NCBI GenBank assembly: GCA_900543885.1
Contig: UQTA01000006.1
Span: 27,884-91,883, forward strand
Direction of reading: 5' to 3'
DNA length: 64,000 nt
From: an uncultured Clostridium sp.
GTDB taxonomy: Bacteria > Bacillota > Clostridia > Lachnospirales > Lachnospiraceae
A model generated the notes under the pieces. The model saw nothing but the letters and a program-made list of their open reading frames with translations. It had not been told where the DNA came from and searched no databases. Shown one piece after another: positions 16,882-31,300 of the stretch. Positions within the stretch are counted from its first letter, which is position 1. Each line of letters begins with the position of its first letter. A program made the translations under genes and the position numbers.

Positions 16882-18192
16882 ATGGAAAGAGAACTGTTTA
16901 CTAAGTTGGAACGGTGGATGAAGAAAAAGAATAGAAAGCCTTTGATCATACAGGGGGCAAGACAGGTCGGCAAAACATGGATCATGAAGGAATTTGGAGC
17001 CAGATTCTATGAAAAAACCGTCTATATCAATTTTGATAATAATAAGGCGATGAAGGACGTATTTGAACTGGATTTTGATTTGAAGAGGATCCTGTCGGCA
17101 ATTAAAATAGAATACGGAAAAAGTTTTCAGGCAGAGAATACCCTGATTATTTTTGATGAGATTCAGGAAGCACCAAAGGCTCTGGCATCTTTAAAGTATT
17201 TTTATGAGAACGCGCCACAGTATTCTATTATTGCAGCCGGTTCATTGCTCGGTGTTGCATTGCATCAGGGAACGTCCTTTCCGGTGGGAAAAGTGGATTT
17301 TTTAAAACTCTGTCCAATGAGTTTTAGTGAATTTCTTTTGGCGGTTGGTGAAAATGGGCTGTATGAAACACTTAAGGCCCAGGACTATGAGCTGATCAAT
17401 GCATATGCAGGAAAGTACGTGGATCTGTTGAAGAAGTATTACTATGTGGGCGGAATGCCAGAGGTGGTACAGACTTATATTGATTCCGATGATCTGTATG
17501 AAGTTCGTGAGATCCAGAACAATCTTCTCACGTACTATGAGGAAGATTTCAGCAAGCATGCTCCCAAAGAGGTTGTTCCGCGTATTATGATGGTCTGGAA
17601 TTCAATTCCGTCCCAACTGGCGAAGGAAAACCGAAAGTTCATGTACGGTGCGCTGCGCGAAGGAGCACGAGCTAAAGATTTTGAGCTTGCAATACAGTGG
17701 CTCGAAGATGCAGGATTGATTTTGAGAAGCTACAGGGTATCAAAGCCGGATATTCCACTTATTGCATATATGGAGATGAACAGTTTCAAGATGTTCATGT
17801 TTGATGTGGGATTATTAACAGCGAAGGCCGGTTTATCGGCCAGATTGTTGCTTGACGGCAGCCGTATTTTTGAAGAATTCAAAGGGGCGCTCACAGAGCA
17901 GTATGTCGCGCAGGAGTTGCATGCAGCTGGATATCCACTCTATTATTTTGCGACAGAACGTTCAACGGGTGAAATTGATTTCATGCTGCAGGGAGATCTT
18001 GATTGCATCCCGATTGAAGTAAAAGCGGAACAAAATCTTCGTGCAAAGAGCCTGAAAGCTTTTTGTGATAAATATCAGCCGGACATGGCGGTTCGAAGCA
18101 GCATGGTAAATTATAAAAAAGAAGACTGGCTTATTAATGTTCCATTATATATGCTCGCTGAGTATTTAAAGAGCATGGTGCATGTAAATTAG
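16882..18192 (+). CDS. AAA ATPase with DUF4143 (AAA_14 family)
   Basis: A 436-residue protein. Residues 1-200 are an AAA_14 ATPase with Walker A GARQVGKT (25-32) and Walker B LIIFDEIQ (88-95). The rest is DUF4143, ending in a restriction-endonuclease-like signature (GEIDFML, then PIEVKAEQN: Glu364, Asp366, Glu379, Lys381). Such proteins are very common in gut Firmicutes and Bacteroidetes, and their role is unproven. The nuclease-like residues suggest DNA processing. A GGAGGAGG-type box precedes the ATG, and a terminator follows. The phased upstream repeats suggest self-regulation or a DNA site it acts on. It is the only clearly cytoplasmic enzyme among the surface genes around it. Confidence 0.9.
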   Translation: MERELFTKLERWMKKKNRKPLIIQGARQVGKTWIMKEFGARFYEKTVYINFDNNKAMKDVFELDFDLKRILSAIKIEYGKSFQAENTLIIFDEIQEAPKALASLKYFYENAPQYSIIAAGSLLGVALHQGTSFPVGKVDFLKLCPMSFSEFLLAVGENGLYETLKAQDYELINAYAGKYVDLLKKYYYVGGMPEVVQTYIDSDDLYEVREIQNNLLTYYEEDFSKHAPKEVVPRIMMVWNSIPSQLAKENRKFMYGALREGARAKDFELAIQWLEDAGLILRSYRVSKPDIPLIAYMEMNSFKMFMFDVGLLTAKAGLSARLLLDGSRIFEEFKGALTEQYVAQELHAAGYPLYYFATERSTGEIDFMLQGDLDCIPIEVKAEQNLRAKSLKAFCDKYQPDMAVRSSMVNYKKEDWLINVPLYMLAEYLKSMVHVN

Positions 18193-18202
18193 GCTATGGG
18201 AG

Positions 18203-18235
18203 AAACAGGCTATCGTTTGGTGGCCTGTTTTTTTA
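18203..18235 (+). terminator. Intrinsic terminator after the ATPase
   Basis: AAACAGGC at 18203-18210 pairs with GCCTGTTT at 18223-18230, followed by T residues. Confidence 0.85.
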
Positions 18236-18350
18236 TTCAAACAGATTGAGATATTCATATTCCGCAGCATGGGAAGAGAAAGAAATTTCTATAATTGATG
18301 TTCGATAGTCATGATTTTTGTTCAAAAGGGCTTTTGAATCAGGTAGGTAG

Positions 18351-18379
18351 TTTACATATCATCATGGATCGTATACAGT
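18351..18379 (+). promoter_or_regulatory. Candidate sigma-A promoter for the transglutaminase-like gene
   Basis: TTTACA at 18351-18356, a 17-base spacer, then TACAGT at 18374-18379, 34 bases before the start codon. Both boxes are near consensus. Confidence 0.5.
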
Positions 18380-18412
18380 GATTATAGAGCAGAGAAGGAG
18401 GGGAGAAGCTTT

Positions 18413-19273
18413 ATGAAAAGACTAACCATTTTGTGTGCGGCTTTGACCGCAGCGATGTTTATGAATATGTCAGTATACGCAGGAACTTCAGAAGTGGCAG
18501 CAGAAGTCAGTGCCGGTACTGTATGTTTACCGGGAGCTGATTTAACGGATGTAATGGGCGGCGGTTTTATTTTCAGTGATCAGCATCCAGAAATTACGGA
18601 TCCGGAATATTACTTAAAAGAATGGTACAATTCTCCGCAAGAAGGGGAACAGAGTATTTTAAATGCGCATGGAGAATATAAGACACCATACAACAATTAC
18701 ATGGATGAGGCATATCCACTTTTGCAGGAATTTCTTCATAGTTTTGACTGGATCCATGCAGATGAATATACCAGATACCAGAAAGCTTTTGAAAGAGTCG
18801 GGGCAGCATACCATGGAAATATCTATGATGCGGATGCGGGATACAATCGCAGTAAAGAGCGGTGGTTGGTCCTTCGTACCAGACATGGGATGTGTGAACA
18901 GTTTTCAAATGAACTGGCAGAGCTTTGTAAGCTGGTAGGCGTCAGATGTGAAGCATATCAGTCTTCGGCCTATCATAAGCGGTGTTTGGTACAGATCGGA
19001 GAAATCTGGTACGTGGTTGATCCAACCAATAATGGGGTGAAGAACTGCAAGGCCGTTGATTATGCGGCGGAGAGAGATCGGTATAAAAACGAGTATTTTG
19101 CATCAGAAGAAGCGCAAATATTGCAGGAACAGTTAGATATGGGAGAAAAAGCCCAAAAAGGTGAAATTACATGGAGAGAGTATTTTCATTATTTATTCCC
19201 AGACTATACAGACGAACAGATCCAGTCGCAATTGGGAATGAGCTATGAAGAATACGGAAATCTTTGGAAATAA
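18413..19273 (+). CDS. Secreted transglutaminase-like cysteine protein
   Basis: A 286-residue exported protein with a signal peptide (about 1-23, ending VYAG). The transglutaminase-like triad is visible: Cys161 in RHGMCEQFS, His188 in AYHKRC and Asp203 in WYVVDPTNN, with the usual spacing and the helix ELCKLVGVRCEAY between. Proteins of this fold form or break amide (isopeptide) bonds, but many act as peptidases, and cross-linking here is only inferred. It has its own promoter and a GGAGGGGAG box, and terminators on both sides. It stands directly before the giant CnaB protein, a natural candidate substrate on the cell surface. Confidence 0.8.
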   Translation: MKRLTILCAALTAAMFMNMSVYAGTSEVAAEVSAGTVCLPGADLTDVMGGGFIFSDQHPEITDPEYYLKEWYNSPQEGEQSILNAHGEYKTPYNNYMDEAYPLLQEFLHSFDWIHADEYTRYQKAFERVGAAYHGNIYDADAGYNRSKERWLVLRTRHGMCEQFSNELAELCKLVGVRCEAYQSSAYHKRCLVQIGEIWYVVDPTNNGVKNCKAVDYAAERDRYKNEYFASEEAQILQEQLDMGEKAQKGEITWREYFHYLFPDYTDEQIQSQLGMSYEEYGNLWK

Positions 19274-19290
19274 TAGAATAGATATTTGTG

Positions 19291-19323
19291 AGCAGGCTAT
19301 CAGTTTTGATGGCCTGCTTTTTT
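19291..19323 (+). terminator. Intrinsic terminator after the transglutaminase-like gene
   Basis: AGCAGGC at 19291-19297 pairs with GCCTGCT at 19312-19318, followed by a T run. Its loop resembles that of the terminator at 18203. Confidence 0.85.
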
Positions 19324-19355
19324 AAATTACAAAAAGGGAAAGAGAGTAGATAAAG

Positions 19356-22300
19356 ATGAAAAAACTTCGAAGGAACAAAAATCGAATTTGTGCAGGGATG
19401 CTTGCATTTATTCTCAGTACGTCTCCAGTGTTAAATAACATCCCGGCATTTTTCATCTCCAGTGAAGCTGCGACATATGGTGATACGATGCAGGCTTATA
19501 TTAAGGACTCTGGATTTCGCCAGTATTGTATTGACGGAATGTCACCGAATAATGCATTGGGAGTGGCAGATCGATACGTATATGTAAGCCCGTATGAGTC
19601 ACTGAGCGAAGCAGAGGCTGGGCAGATATTTTTTGCCTTGCTATCATTCGCGGTGAGTCAAGGCGGTAGCCAGGATCTTAATAAAGCGTTAAACCAGCTT
19701 CAGAAGGCAGCGGTATCATTAGGGTTGTTGCCAATGACATCACCAGTAACAAAGGATGATTTAAAGCTGTATTTACACAGTGCTGCCACCAGGGCAAAAT
19801 ATCCGTGGGTAAAGGTCTGGAGTGATAATGCAGACAAATTGTTGGAAACAGCCGGGTTACTAAGCAGTAGTTCCGCTGGGGCTACAATGGGTGGACTGGT
19901 TCCGGCAACTCTGGCAGGCCATACCACTCCGGAAACAGCGGTAGCAGTAGATGGAACCTTAAGTATTAAGTTTGCGCAGGACGGCTCAGATGCCGGGTTT
20001 ATCCAGTCGGTACCGTTGAAATTTTCTGCGACGGGGGAGGCCGGCTCCTACGTATCTGAAATTCCGAATGGTTGGACGTATGTAAAAACGGATACGGAGA
20101 TTATCTTTACCAATCCTGGAAACAGCCCGACTCCGTTATATGTGCAGTTTGATCCAATAGGAACAAGGTATGAAACGGCAATGGGAACATTCGCTTCGGC
20201 CAGAGATTTGTATGAACAGTGTCTGCAGCTGTGGGTGCTTCAGCAGTGTGCTGGTCAGCATAAGAAATTCCCGCGAATTGGGGTAGTGCCGGCCCAGCAG
20301 CATCAGAGACTGGCATACGTGGAAATGGCTCTTCCTAGCAGTGTGTATTATGCGTCCGTGGGAGCATCAGGAGTTTTCGGTACAGGAATTTTCTGGGGCC
20401 AGCAAGGTTTTGGTGGGAATGGTGGAAATACGCCATCGTATCCATCTGGAACCTCCAGCAGTGGCAGCCTTGAATTTAACTGTTATCGGCATGAGGAGGA
20501 CTGGACTTCTACTTATAATACGCAGCTGACTAAGTATGATCATGAAACGGGAGAAACTTTGGAGGGATCAAGTTTCCGGTTTTATGAGCGTTTTGATGAT
20601 AAGGACCAGGTCAATCTGGAACGTGACGGAGCAGTAGAACTGTATGGTGGAACAGATCATGAAATGTATCTGTCAAAATACCTGGATAATCCGGTTGTAT
20701 GGGATGATTATCGGTTTGTTGCGACCGTTACGACCAATGAAGAGGGTTATGCATCCAATACTGTAGAGCACAAATATCATTACGATAAAACCTTCTGTGA
20801 TGGACATCCGGCACCGGCTTTTGTCGAAGTCCCGGAAGAGGAAGAAGATGAGGAAGGAGAAGTTACAAATCAGGACGAAATTGATGAAGCAAAGGAAGAA
20901 AACCGAAGACTTGCAAGTGGCTGGCTGGAATGTTTTGATGCGTGCGACGAAACTGCATCTGCAGGTACCTATGAGGGAGTCCACTTTCATTGGCTGATGT
21001 CGGAAGTCAGCCAGGGAGAAATCTCTTTCATTGCATCAAGCGGCGGCGAGGAGGGAAGCACTCCGAATGCAGGGCCGACCAGTTCGGCATCCGGGGAGGA
21101 TTCCTATGTAAATTCTGGCTGTAAGCAGGATGCGGAAGCGACATACAATAAATTTATTGCTTTGAAATACAGCTATACCTATCAGGAGGATACCGCGCGA
21201 AATGGGTATATTCTCCACGATCTGCATAATGATGACCTTCCTATTGAGGTGATCACAACGGATTCTTCGGAAAATGGTGCAAATTCATTTTTCGCGAATG
21301 AATACAGCAATCAGATCCAGATCAACGAAGATGCTACTCCAGAGACAGATTCTTTCACGAGTAGAGTGGAGCAGGGCGCCGTTCATAGTATCACGGAGTC
21401 CGAGTATGCGGAGCTGACGGGAGAAGATCTGGATGTTCCGGCACTGGAGAAAGAGAAGAAAGAAGGAATTCTTTCAAAGGCCATTTCATTTTTTACAAAA
21501 ATATTTAAGATCGAAAAAGAAGTGGAGCTTGAAGAAACAAAGGCACCGGAGCGTGTGGATGGCTCGGCTGCGGATACAAAAAAATCAGATGATGAGGAAT
21601 TTCAGGATCATGAGACGGTGGACAGAGAAGATGAAACAACGGATTCCGACGACAGTGATAATAAAGATTCATCGGGTTCCGATGATGAAATTTTGGATTC
21701 CACGGAAGCTTCGGATAAGGATGAGGAAAATCAGGAGGATAAAGGTGAGGTAGAGAACCCTGACGGCGGAATATCAGATACGGACTCAAAAGATGAGCCT
21801 GAGAAAAATGATTCCGAAACAGGTAATAGCTCTGGAGACCTGGAAAATTTAGGCAGTGTGGATGACGCAGCTTCTAAAGAGCTGGACAGCGCGGTTGGAG
21901 ATGTGTCTGCGAGATTGGAAACCTTTGAAGGAAAGGTATTTTCCGGCTGGATTGAAAAAGGCATTCAAAAACTTTTCGGTATTATGACTGTTTACGCAGA
22001 GACAACGGAGCGTGTTGCAGGCAATGATATAGAAGCGGAGCCGGTTTCTGCCGTAGAAACCAGGGACGATAATTCCGAGGATGTTTCTGATGAAGAGGAA
22101 AGCAGGCCGTCTAAGGAAGAAACGCCAATTCAGGATGTTGTAAAAGATAATCATGATTTGAAAAATGAGGAAAATCTCTCAAAAGAAGAATTGGCAGACA
22201 TTGATTCAGAAGAATTCCTTGATGACGATATTGAAGATGAACAGGAATTTATTGAGGATGAAGAACGAATCAGAGAGATAGAGGCTCTTGGCGGCAGGAA

Positions 22301-25300
22301 GGTAGATCTTGCGTCAGACTCCAATGCGACCTATGTGGCGTATGTAGAATTTACTAAGCAAAGGGAAGAGGGTGATCTGACTGTATCCGGAAGTGATGAT
22401 CCGGACATTTCCCTTTATGCGCAGCTTTCAGGATCTGGTAAAGAATTGTTTGAAAGTGCCTACAGCACGGCAAAGGGTTCACCGAGCGTGGGCGTACTTA
22501 TTACACCAGGACCGGCGGATCATTTTAGTCACTGCAATGATGAAGATGGCTGCGGAAATATGTGGCGTATCTATGATCACCGGACAGAGGGCGAAATCCA
22601 TATCAATAAGCGGGATTTGGATCTGGAAAATGGGGCAAACGACGCATATGATTCCTATGGAGATACCCAGGGAGATGCCACATTAGAAGGAGCTGTGTAT
22701 GGCCTGTTTGCAGCAGCGGATATTATTCATCCGGACGGAAAAACGGGAATCGTTTATATGGCAAATGATCTGGTGGCAGTCACGACAACGGATAAAAATG
22801 GCGATGCTTCGTTTATGGCCTTTACGGAAGCACCAGGAATGATCTATGACTATGAAGAGGGTAAGATCGTGGACCGTGGCCAGGGCTGGAATGCAGCATC
22901 TCCACAAAATCTCTATGATCATGCAGAAGCATACGATGAGTATACGGCGGACGCAGATGTGGTAAGGACTTATCCGGATTACAAACTGGCGAATGGAAAC
23001 TGCTGGATTGGAAGACCGCTGATCCTGGGGGATTATTACGTAAAGGAATTGACCCGCTCTGAGGGATATGAATTGTCGATTGGAAACCGAATGCAGCAGC
23101 AAACCAATCTGGGCCAGGATGTAAATGCGGGAGTTCCAGGCGATTTGACCGGTTACGCTGGAATTGTGGGAATCCTTACCGCGGAGGAACAGATCAGTGA
23201 TGAGTCGACTGGAGATGTGGAAGATCCTGATTACAACCAGTTGTTTTTTACAGCTGAAAGTGAAAAAACAGGGGATTCGGGATTTGATCTTGTATTTCGA
23301 AATCTGCCGGAGGGAGCAAAACTTTACCGGAAGGACAGTATTTCTACGACGAAAGAGGTAGAGGCCGGTACGGGTATCTATGATGAAGTGCCAGTCAAAA
23401 ATATTTTTGGCCTGCCGGAGTATGTTGTGGCGGAAAACGACCATCAGTACCCGAAATATAATGCAGATGGAAGCATTAAAACCAAAACGACCAATGTGAA
23501 TTTTACTGCGAAAAACGTAATCCGTGTGACCCGAAAAGGGTTGGATCCTGCGAAAGTTACGGATGTAATCCTGGCATCTGTGCCAGGAATGTCTGATGAT
23601 GAACTTCTTTTAAGACTCGCATCTGTACCAGATGTGGATAATGACTTTGCGCTTCTTAAAATCAAGGTGGAGCAGGCGCTTCGCACAAATGGAAAAAGCT
23701 CACCGAACTATAAAAGAAGCGGAGTTACAGCTTATTCGAGCATGGATGAATTGGTATTCGACCGCGGTGTATGGGAAGGTGAGACGGATACCTATGGTAT
23801 ATCCGGTGTCAGCGCTGGAAGCGCAGCTGATAAAACGGTATGCGGTTCTCCTCTTGTAACATTGACGATCAATAAGGAAGGAACAGACGGAGACGCAGTA
23901 TCGTTATCTTCACTGATTGTTTCTATTCTGGATTATTACAATACCCATGATTATTACAATTATGGTGGAGTAGATTATATCAAAGAAAATGCGGACAGCT
24001 GGACGGTCGGTTTATACGCAAACCGGACCAATTATCCGATGCTCTTTTATGTTCCGGCAGACGGTTCTTCAGGGGATGCGATATTTTACCGGGTAGCAAG
24101 TATGCCGGCAGACCACAGCATGCGGCCAAGAGCTATTTATGTTGCATACGGCGAGGATGCCATTTATGATCCCCGCGGTGAAATGAAGAATTTTTCCACG
24201 AACGAGGACGGCACCGTCAATGCGATCCTTTCTCCCGCTGTACAGGCAGATGAGAACGGGGATATCGTGAATGGTGTCGTAACCGAAACTGAATTTTATA
24301 AAACCGGGGAAACACCTCTGGATAAAAATGGCATTAAAATTCCGAAGGTAACCTATGTGGAGCGGACAGAAAAGATTTCCGTGGAAGTAAATGAATGCAA
24401 GTGGACGGAGATCCCTCTCACAAAGGAAGGTAATGTGTGGATTGCCCATCAGACTGGTAATTATACGGATGGATATGGAGCGGAGCATAATGACGAGGCA
24501 GCAGCACGTTATGAGTATACGCTGAAACTTCCATCCCGGTTCATTTCACTGACTGAGCAGGATTGCACAGATTTTGGAATTTCAAAAGAACTTGCCGGCA
24601 TTCAGGTTGGTAGCGCCTCCTATTATCTGGCAAAAGGTTCCAGCGTAAAAGCATACCTTAACTATCGCAGCCTTTTAGTAGGCCAGGAAAATTCTTATGT
24701 ACAATCGGTGGCCCTTGATTATCCGGTCCAGGACTATGTATTTCAGGATGGGGCAGAACGGCCGGGGACGAACACCAGAAAGGAACCTGTAGGTGTAGAA
24801 GAGAGGATCATCAGTCAGCAGATCAAAGTAACAAAAACGATTGATGAGAAGAGTTACCGCAATACGAACTCCTACAGTGAAGTCCATGAGGACTGGTGGA
24901 GTCGCTTATTTGGTAACCATGAAGGGAATGGAGCATCGGACCATTCGGCGAAAAAGCTTGATAATTTCCGTTTCAAAACCTATTTGAAGTCAAATCTGGA
25001 AGCTTTGTACCGGAATGAAAATGGAGAAATTGTATGGCAGGACCGTATGGGAACTGAACGGACTGATGCTGAGCAGCTTGCCGCAAATAAAGCGTTTCCA
25101 ATGCTGGTCAATAAGATCTATACAAAGGTTCCTCATCAGACAGATCCGCTGTTTAAAAATTCTAATGATGCAGCGATTGCCAATACGGCTCTGTATGATT
25201 ACCATAACGGTCTGATCAGTGATGAGGCAAACACGGGTTACACAAGACTGTTGGAAATGGCAGACTATCGGGTCGAGGACGGTGACAGCACAAGAACGGT

Positions 25301-28300
25301 CAAAAATTACAATTATGAGAAGTTTTTTGATGCGATCAGCGTTTCCAATGGAGATAAATGGGATGAAAATCATCCGACCTACACAAGTTATAAGCCGATT
25401 GGAAATCTCATAAACCGTACCGAAGAGCAGCTGGATAATGCCAGGGTATCTGACCGGGTGCGTCAGTTTGCAATCAGCTGGTACCTGGATGATGAGGTAA
25501 AAAAACTGGTGCAGGAGGTAGACGCAGGTACTGGAGAGAAGAAGGCCAGTGCTGGTGCGACGGCATACAGTGAAGAAACGTATGATCTGGCACTCCGCCA
25601 GGCCATTAAAAAAGCAGAAAATTATTTGAAGCCGTTCTTTGCGTATGATCTTGATGAGCTTTACGCAATTCACTGGGATAGCGAGGCAAACGGAGGCAGC
25701 GACCATGATACAACAACACTGGCTGCCAATACGATTTATGGAGATAAAGATCTTTCAAAAGACGGTGGATATGCCTATGGGTTATCGAAATATTTACCGT
25801 ATGGAATCTATGTGGTGGCAGAGCAGCAGCCGCATGTTGATGAACTGAAGGATTTTAAAAACCGGCATTATCAGATTGATCAGCCAAGGGAAGTAACTTT
25901 GCCGAGTGTGTATGCATCTTATGATGCATCACAGGAAACTCCGGAAACACTCAATTCTTTCTATAATTATGGCCGGGCTGATTCCATGCAGCAGCTGGAA
26001 CAGAAATATCAGATCCGGTTTGGTGAGGAGGACCATAAGATCCAGGCCCATAATCATCATGGGGATTTTGAAGTTTATAAGTATGGCCTTGATCTAAATG
26101 AGATCACAAATGGGGTTCGGGCAGAAGCCGGTAACTATTTTGCATTGACGCAAAGCCCATGGCGGCCGCTGAAAAATTATTATAATCCGGAAAATGATCG
26201 TTCTGCTGCCGAAGTTACCTATTATCTGACAGAGGGACAGAGCGGCAGAAAAGGAATTTCAGAAAATTACCGGTATAGTTCCCTGTCTGAAGATGCGGGA
26301 CTTTCCGATGACGTTCCATATCCGGGTGCGGATATTACGGCAGATAACCGGTTAGGAATCCAGTACCGGGATCATGTTGCAACGATGACAGGAATGCAGA
26401 CAGCTTATGACGGGAAATATGCTGCCATGCTGGTTCCGTATAGCGTGGTTGCATCAACGGATGAACAGGCAGAGGTGACAGATGAAGAGCCGACTCAGGG
26501 AGGAAACGCAACATATCGGGGATTTGCTTACGATAAGTTTGTGAACCGCTTCTTTACGGCAAAGCTTAGAATAGAAAAGATTGACTCAGAAACCCATGAG
26601 AATATCCTTCACGACGGTGCACTTTTCAATCTGTATGCGGCATCCCGTGATGACAGTGAGAGTGGTCAGGGAACCGTAAAATTTACGACAGAACCCACGC
26701 AGTTTACCGGAACAAAAGAATTCTTAACGGCAATGGGGGCTATCGACATCCGGCCGATTGCAAAAGGCCGGATTGCAAGGTGGATTGATCGCATTACCGG
26801 AAAAGAGAATGGCATCGGTGATCTGTATAGTGGCACCGTGCCGGAGGGCACACCGACCTGCAGTGAGGATGAGCAGATTGTCCTGGGAGATGAATACGGG
26901 AATAAGACTGTAGCCTTTAAAACCTATTCAACAACCAGGGACGGCCTGATGCGGGATGAGATGACAGACACGGGATCTTCTTATCAGGACCAGAATGTCG
27001 GTTATTTGGAGCTGCCGCAGCCTTTAGGCGTGGGTGTTTATGTCCTGGCGGAAGTGGATCCGCCAGCCGGATACGCGCGGAGTAAGCCAATCGCGATCGA
27101 GGTTTACAGCGACAAGATCACTTATTATAAGGAAGGAGCAAAGGATAATCGGGTCCTGGCAGTCGTTTATGAGGATGATGCGGACCACCAGACAACCAAT
27201 GCAAACAAACCGGAAGACAAAGTAAACGTGGCGCAGGTCTATGTGGAGAATACTCCGATCCGGTTGGAGGTTGAAAAGGTAAAAGAATCCTCTGCAGAGA
27301 AAGCCAATACAACGGCGGACAAGACGGTCAGCTATAAGATTTCCGGTCGTGTGGATGGAAAATACAGCGAGATCGGAAAAAATCCGGACCTGGTTTATGC
27401 GTACCGGGATGGAAAATATTTAGGATATGCATGGCAGAAAGGAACCCTGGAGTATTTAGAGGAACGCAAGGCAGCAGGAGAACAGGTGGAAATTGTCTAT
27501 TCCCACGGAACATTTGCGGGCTATGGATATGTTACCAGAACTCTTGAAACTGCAGATGATGAAAATGGCTACGTAGCAGGGGCATTGATGACATTGTTTG
27601 ATGCAATTCCTGTAGAACGCTCTGGATTTGAGGGAGATGAGACTTATAAAGGACTGAAGATTGAAAGAAATCTCACGAACAATATCACCAGAATGTATAT
27701 CGAGCAGGGGTATGCCGGCGAAAAGGTAGAGTTTGTTCGTGAAAAGGATGAAGCAGGTAAAGAACTGGAAGTAACTTTCCCGGTCGGCATTGACAAGGAC
27801 GGAAACTCCATTTCAGCTACCGGCGGAGTATGGTCTGCGGTTACGTTGCAGCGGCCGGATACAGATATTTTATATTATGACCTGGATGGACTGGATCCAT
27901 ATCAGGAGCGCTATATTGACGGACAGTTCATTACCTATGTGTATGACAGAATGCACAAACTGACGCCTGTGGAAGAGGCAGAACGGGACCGCAGAAATTT
28001 CGCAAAGAGTGACAGCGATCATTCAATGTATGTCTTTAAGAATGGAGTTCCGTATTTAGAGATTACAGAAGGCGATTTTACAAGGGTAAAATACCGTAAG
28101 AATGATAAGCAGCTTGAAGTGGAGGCAGGCACCAAAATCTATCATTTGGATAAAGACGGGTACCGCGATGCTTTGGTTGATCCGGCAACAGGAATGGCAT
28201 ATATCGAAGAATACTGTGAAGACGGAACGGTAAGAATTTTGGTATGGCCAGTCAACGTAAGGAAGGATGAATTTGGAAATGTGATTGCTCGTGATAAGGT

Positions 28301-31300
28301 TACGACTTCCCGTATTGCTACGGTGGGCGAAAATAAGGACGGCTATGCAGAGGATGAAACGCTGGATGTGGTAAATAATTCCACCGCGGAGATACCGGAT
28401 GCGGATAAACCGTCGTATACCCATACAGAGTCCGGCCATATTACTGGAACCTGGAAAGGAAATGGGGAGCAATCACACGAAGAGAGTAGCATTGAGCAGA
28501 ACCGTTTTAAGCAGGATATGAATGGCTCTGTCCTGGTAGATGATAATAATGGTGATTTCTTAAATGAGCTCAATCCAGTCTATGATGACCATGGTTTGGT
28601 TTTGTATTACCAGAGAAGTTCAGAAACCTACAAAAAGGGTGAGGATCTTTATGACCGAAATGGAGATTTTGTCAGACACCAGGATTCAGATAATCTGGAA
28701 GAATATAACCAGAATGCGTACCGCATCAATGAACACGATGAACTGTATGATTCTTCCTGGGATGAAGAGTCTCCGAACAGGAAAAATCTGTATCACAGGC
28801 TGGGTGAGGGATACATCCTTGAAAACACCTGGCTCAGCTCCGACAAGACTCCAAATGATCCATTCGATACGTTCCAAATGGACGGTCAGGCAGATGTTTT
28901 AAAACGCCTTCCGAGCGGAACCTATATTTTGGAGGAGTTAAAGGCACCGGAGGGGTATGTGAAGGGGCTGCCTAGCGGCATTACTGTTGCGGAGACGGGA
29001 GAACTTCAGCATGTTCAGATGGTTGACCGGACCACAAAGATTGAAATTAGTAAGATCCATGCGCCGCAGGATACCAAAATGACAGTTCTGGATATGGACC
29101 ATGAACATCCGGAAACGGGAGAGAAACCGTATGAGCGCGAGGTGGTGACTGGTGATATTGCTTCCTATACATACAGTTCTGTTCCTGGAGCAAAACTGGC
29201 GCTGTATCCGGCCAGACGGGTATATAGTGTGGATACGGAAAAATATCCAAAGGGATATTATATGGTAAAAACACAGGATACTCCACTGGTTTGGGAAGAT
29301 TCAAACAGTACTGCTTCCAATCCGGTATGGAATACTGCGGAGTGGGTAAGCGGAAATGAACCGGCCTATTTCGAGCGGATCCCGGCAGGAGATTATCTGC
29401 TGGAAGAGATTGAAACGCCGGAAGGTTTTGTGACAGCAGATCCAGTGGAAGTTACGATCGGTGATCAGTCAGAAGTTGAAATTGCCTGCATGAAGAATGA
29501 TAGCACAAAGGTTGAGATTGAAAAATTCTTTACAGATGAGCATGGAGAAAAAGTCCAGCTGTCTGGAGCAGAATTTAGTCTCCAACAGGCAGTGGTAAAT
29601 GCAGAAGGTGAAATTATTTACGATGTGGATGGCACGCCGGTATATGATGCCCGTGTTCTGGCATCATTTAAGAGCGGCACCGTTGAGAATTATCAGAATT
29701 TCCGCGATGCATTTGAAAAAGCGTATGCGTCCTATGGTGTGGATCTTTCACTGTTTGGCTGGAAGGAGAATGGACAGGAAAAATCTGCAACCGTCACATC
29801 TAAAACAGTAATGGATGCGGCAAGCGCCGGAGGAAGTCATGACCGATTTGCAACGAAAGCACTCCTTACCATGATTACAAGCGACGGGGAGACTATACGC
29901 GTGGCAGTATCTGGCAATTTGCCGGAAACCGTCTTTGATTACCAGTTTGATTATCAGAAATTGGAGCATATAAATGCTTATGCGGATACCTACCTTACGG
30001 ACAGAGGCACCAGAAGGATCAATGGCCTGCCTGCAGGGAAAAAGTATGTCCTTGTAGAAACCAAGGCTCCCGATGGATTTTTAAAAGCAGATGCCCAGGT
30101 GATCGTAGTGGAGAACCGGAAGGAGATCCAGCAGTATCACATCGAAGATCTGGCGGGGCAGATCTGGCTTTCTAAATCTGCTGTTGGTGTGACCGGGGAA
30201 CTGGCTGGTGCTGTCATGGCCCTGTATAGAGCAGATTTATCAGGAAATCTGAACCAGTCTGAGGAGTATCTGGTCAGCCAATGGGTAACCGGAGCGGACG
30301 GCATTTATACAGTGACAGATAAAGTAAATGGCAGGATCCCGGAAGGATATCAGGTGGGAGATTTAAGGCTTCATATTGAAACGGGCCTGGCAGAAGGTAT
30401 CTATTATTTAGTAGAACTGTCAGCACCGGATTATTATACCTTAGCAGAACCGGTACGATTTGAGTATCATCTGGATGATTCGGTACAGACGATCCGGGCA
30501 GTCAATGAAGCGGTGAAAGGTGCGCTTTCTATCACCAAGACTGGAGAAGACGGTCAGGGACTTGCCGGAGCGACATTTGAGATCAAAGCCTATAAAAGGG
30601 ATGAACTGGATGAGCCGGTTTCCACAAACATGATCTATGGAACAGAGGCAGTCATCATCGTGCAGGATCTTCCTGTTGGTGAGATGCAGCCAGATGGAAG
30701 CATCATTCCTTATACCTATACGTTACAGGAGATTGCAGCGCCGGAGGGTTATAGTGTAAATCCGGAAATCATCACCTGGCAGTTTGAGCCGAAACAGAGT
30801 GACGGCCAGAGCTTTGCCCATGAGACGGTAGTAATTCATCAGGAAAGCGTAAAGGATCAGAAGACCAGGCTGTATTTTAGTAAGCAGGACTTCGATGCTT
30901 TAGGGGATGACAATACAGAAGGTGCTTTTATAGATGGGGCAATTCTTTCCATTTATGAAGTGACAGGAAAAGATGAACACGATCAGCCTGTATATGATAA
31001 AGATGCACCGTTTACGACCTGGACCACCAGAAAATCGGAGAAGAGGCATGAGGTTATCGGACTTATTGCAGGGCATACCTATATTCTGGTGGAAGATGCT
31101 GCGCCAAATGGGTGGAATCTGATGAAGCCGGTACTGTTTACGGTATCCAGTGATGGAAGGAGTATCCAGGGCCTTTCTAACCAGATGGAGAGTATTGAAA
31201 TCCAACGGGTATCAAAGAATGATTATGAATTGGATACGATTAATCGTGATACCACAAGCATTGAGCAGGTAAAACTGAAGGGCCGTTATGTGACCCAGAT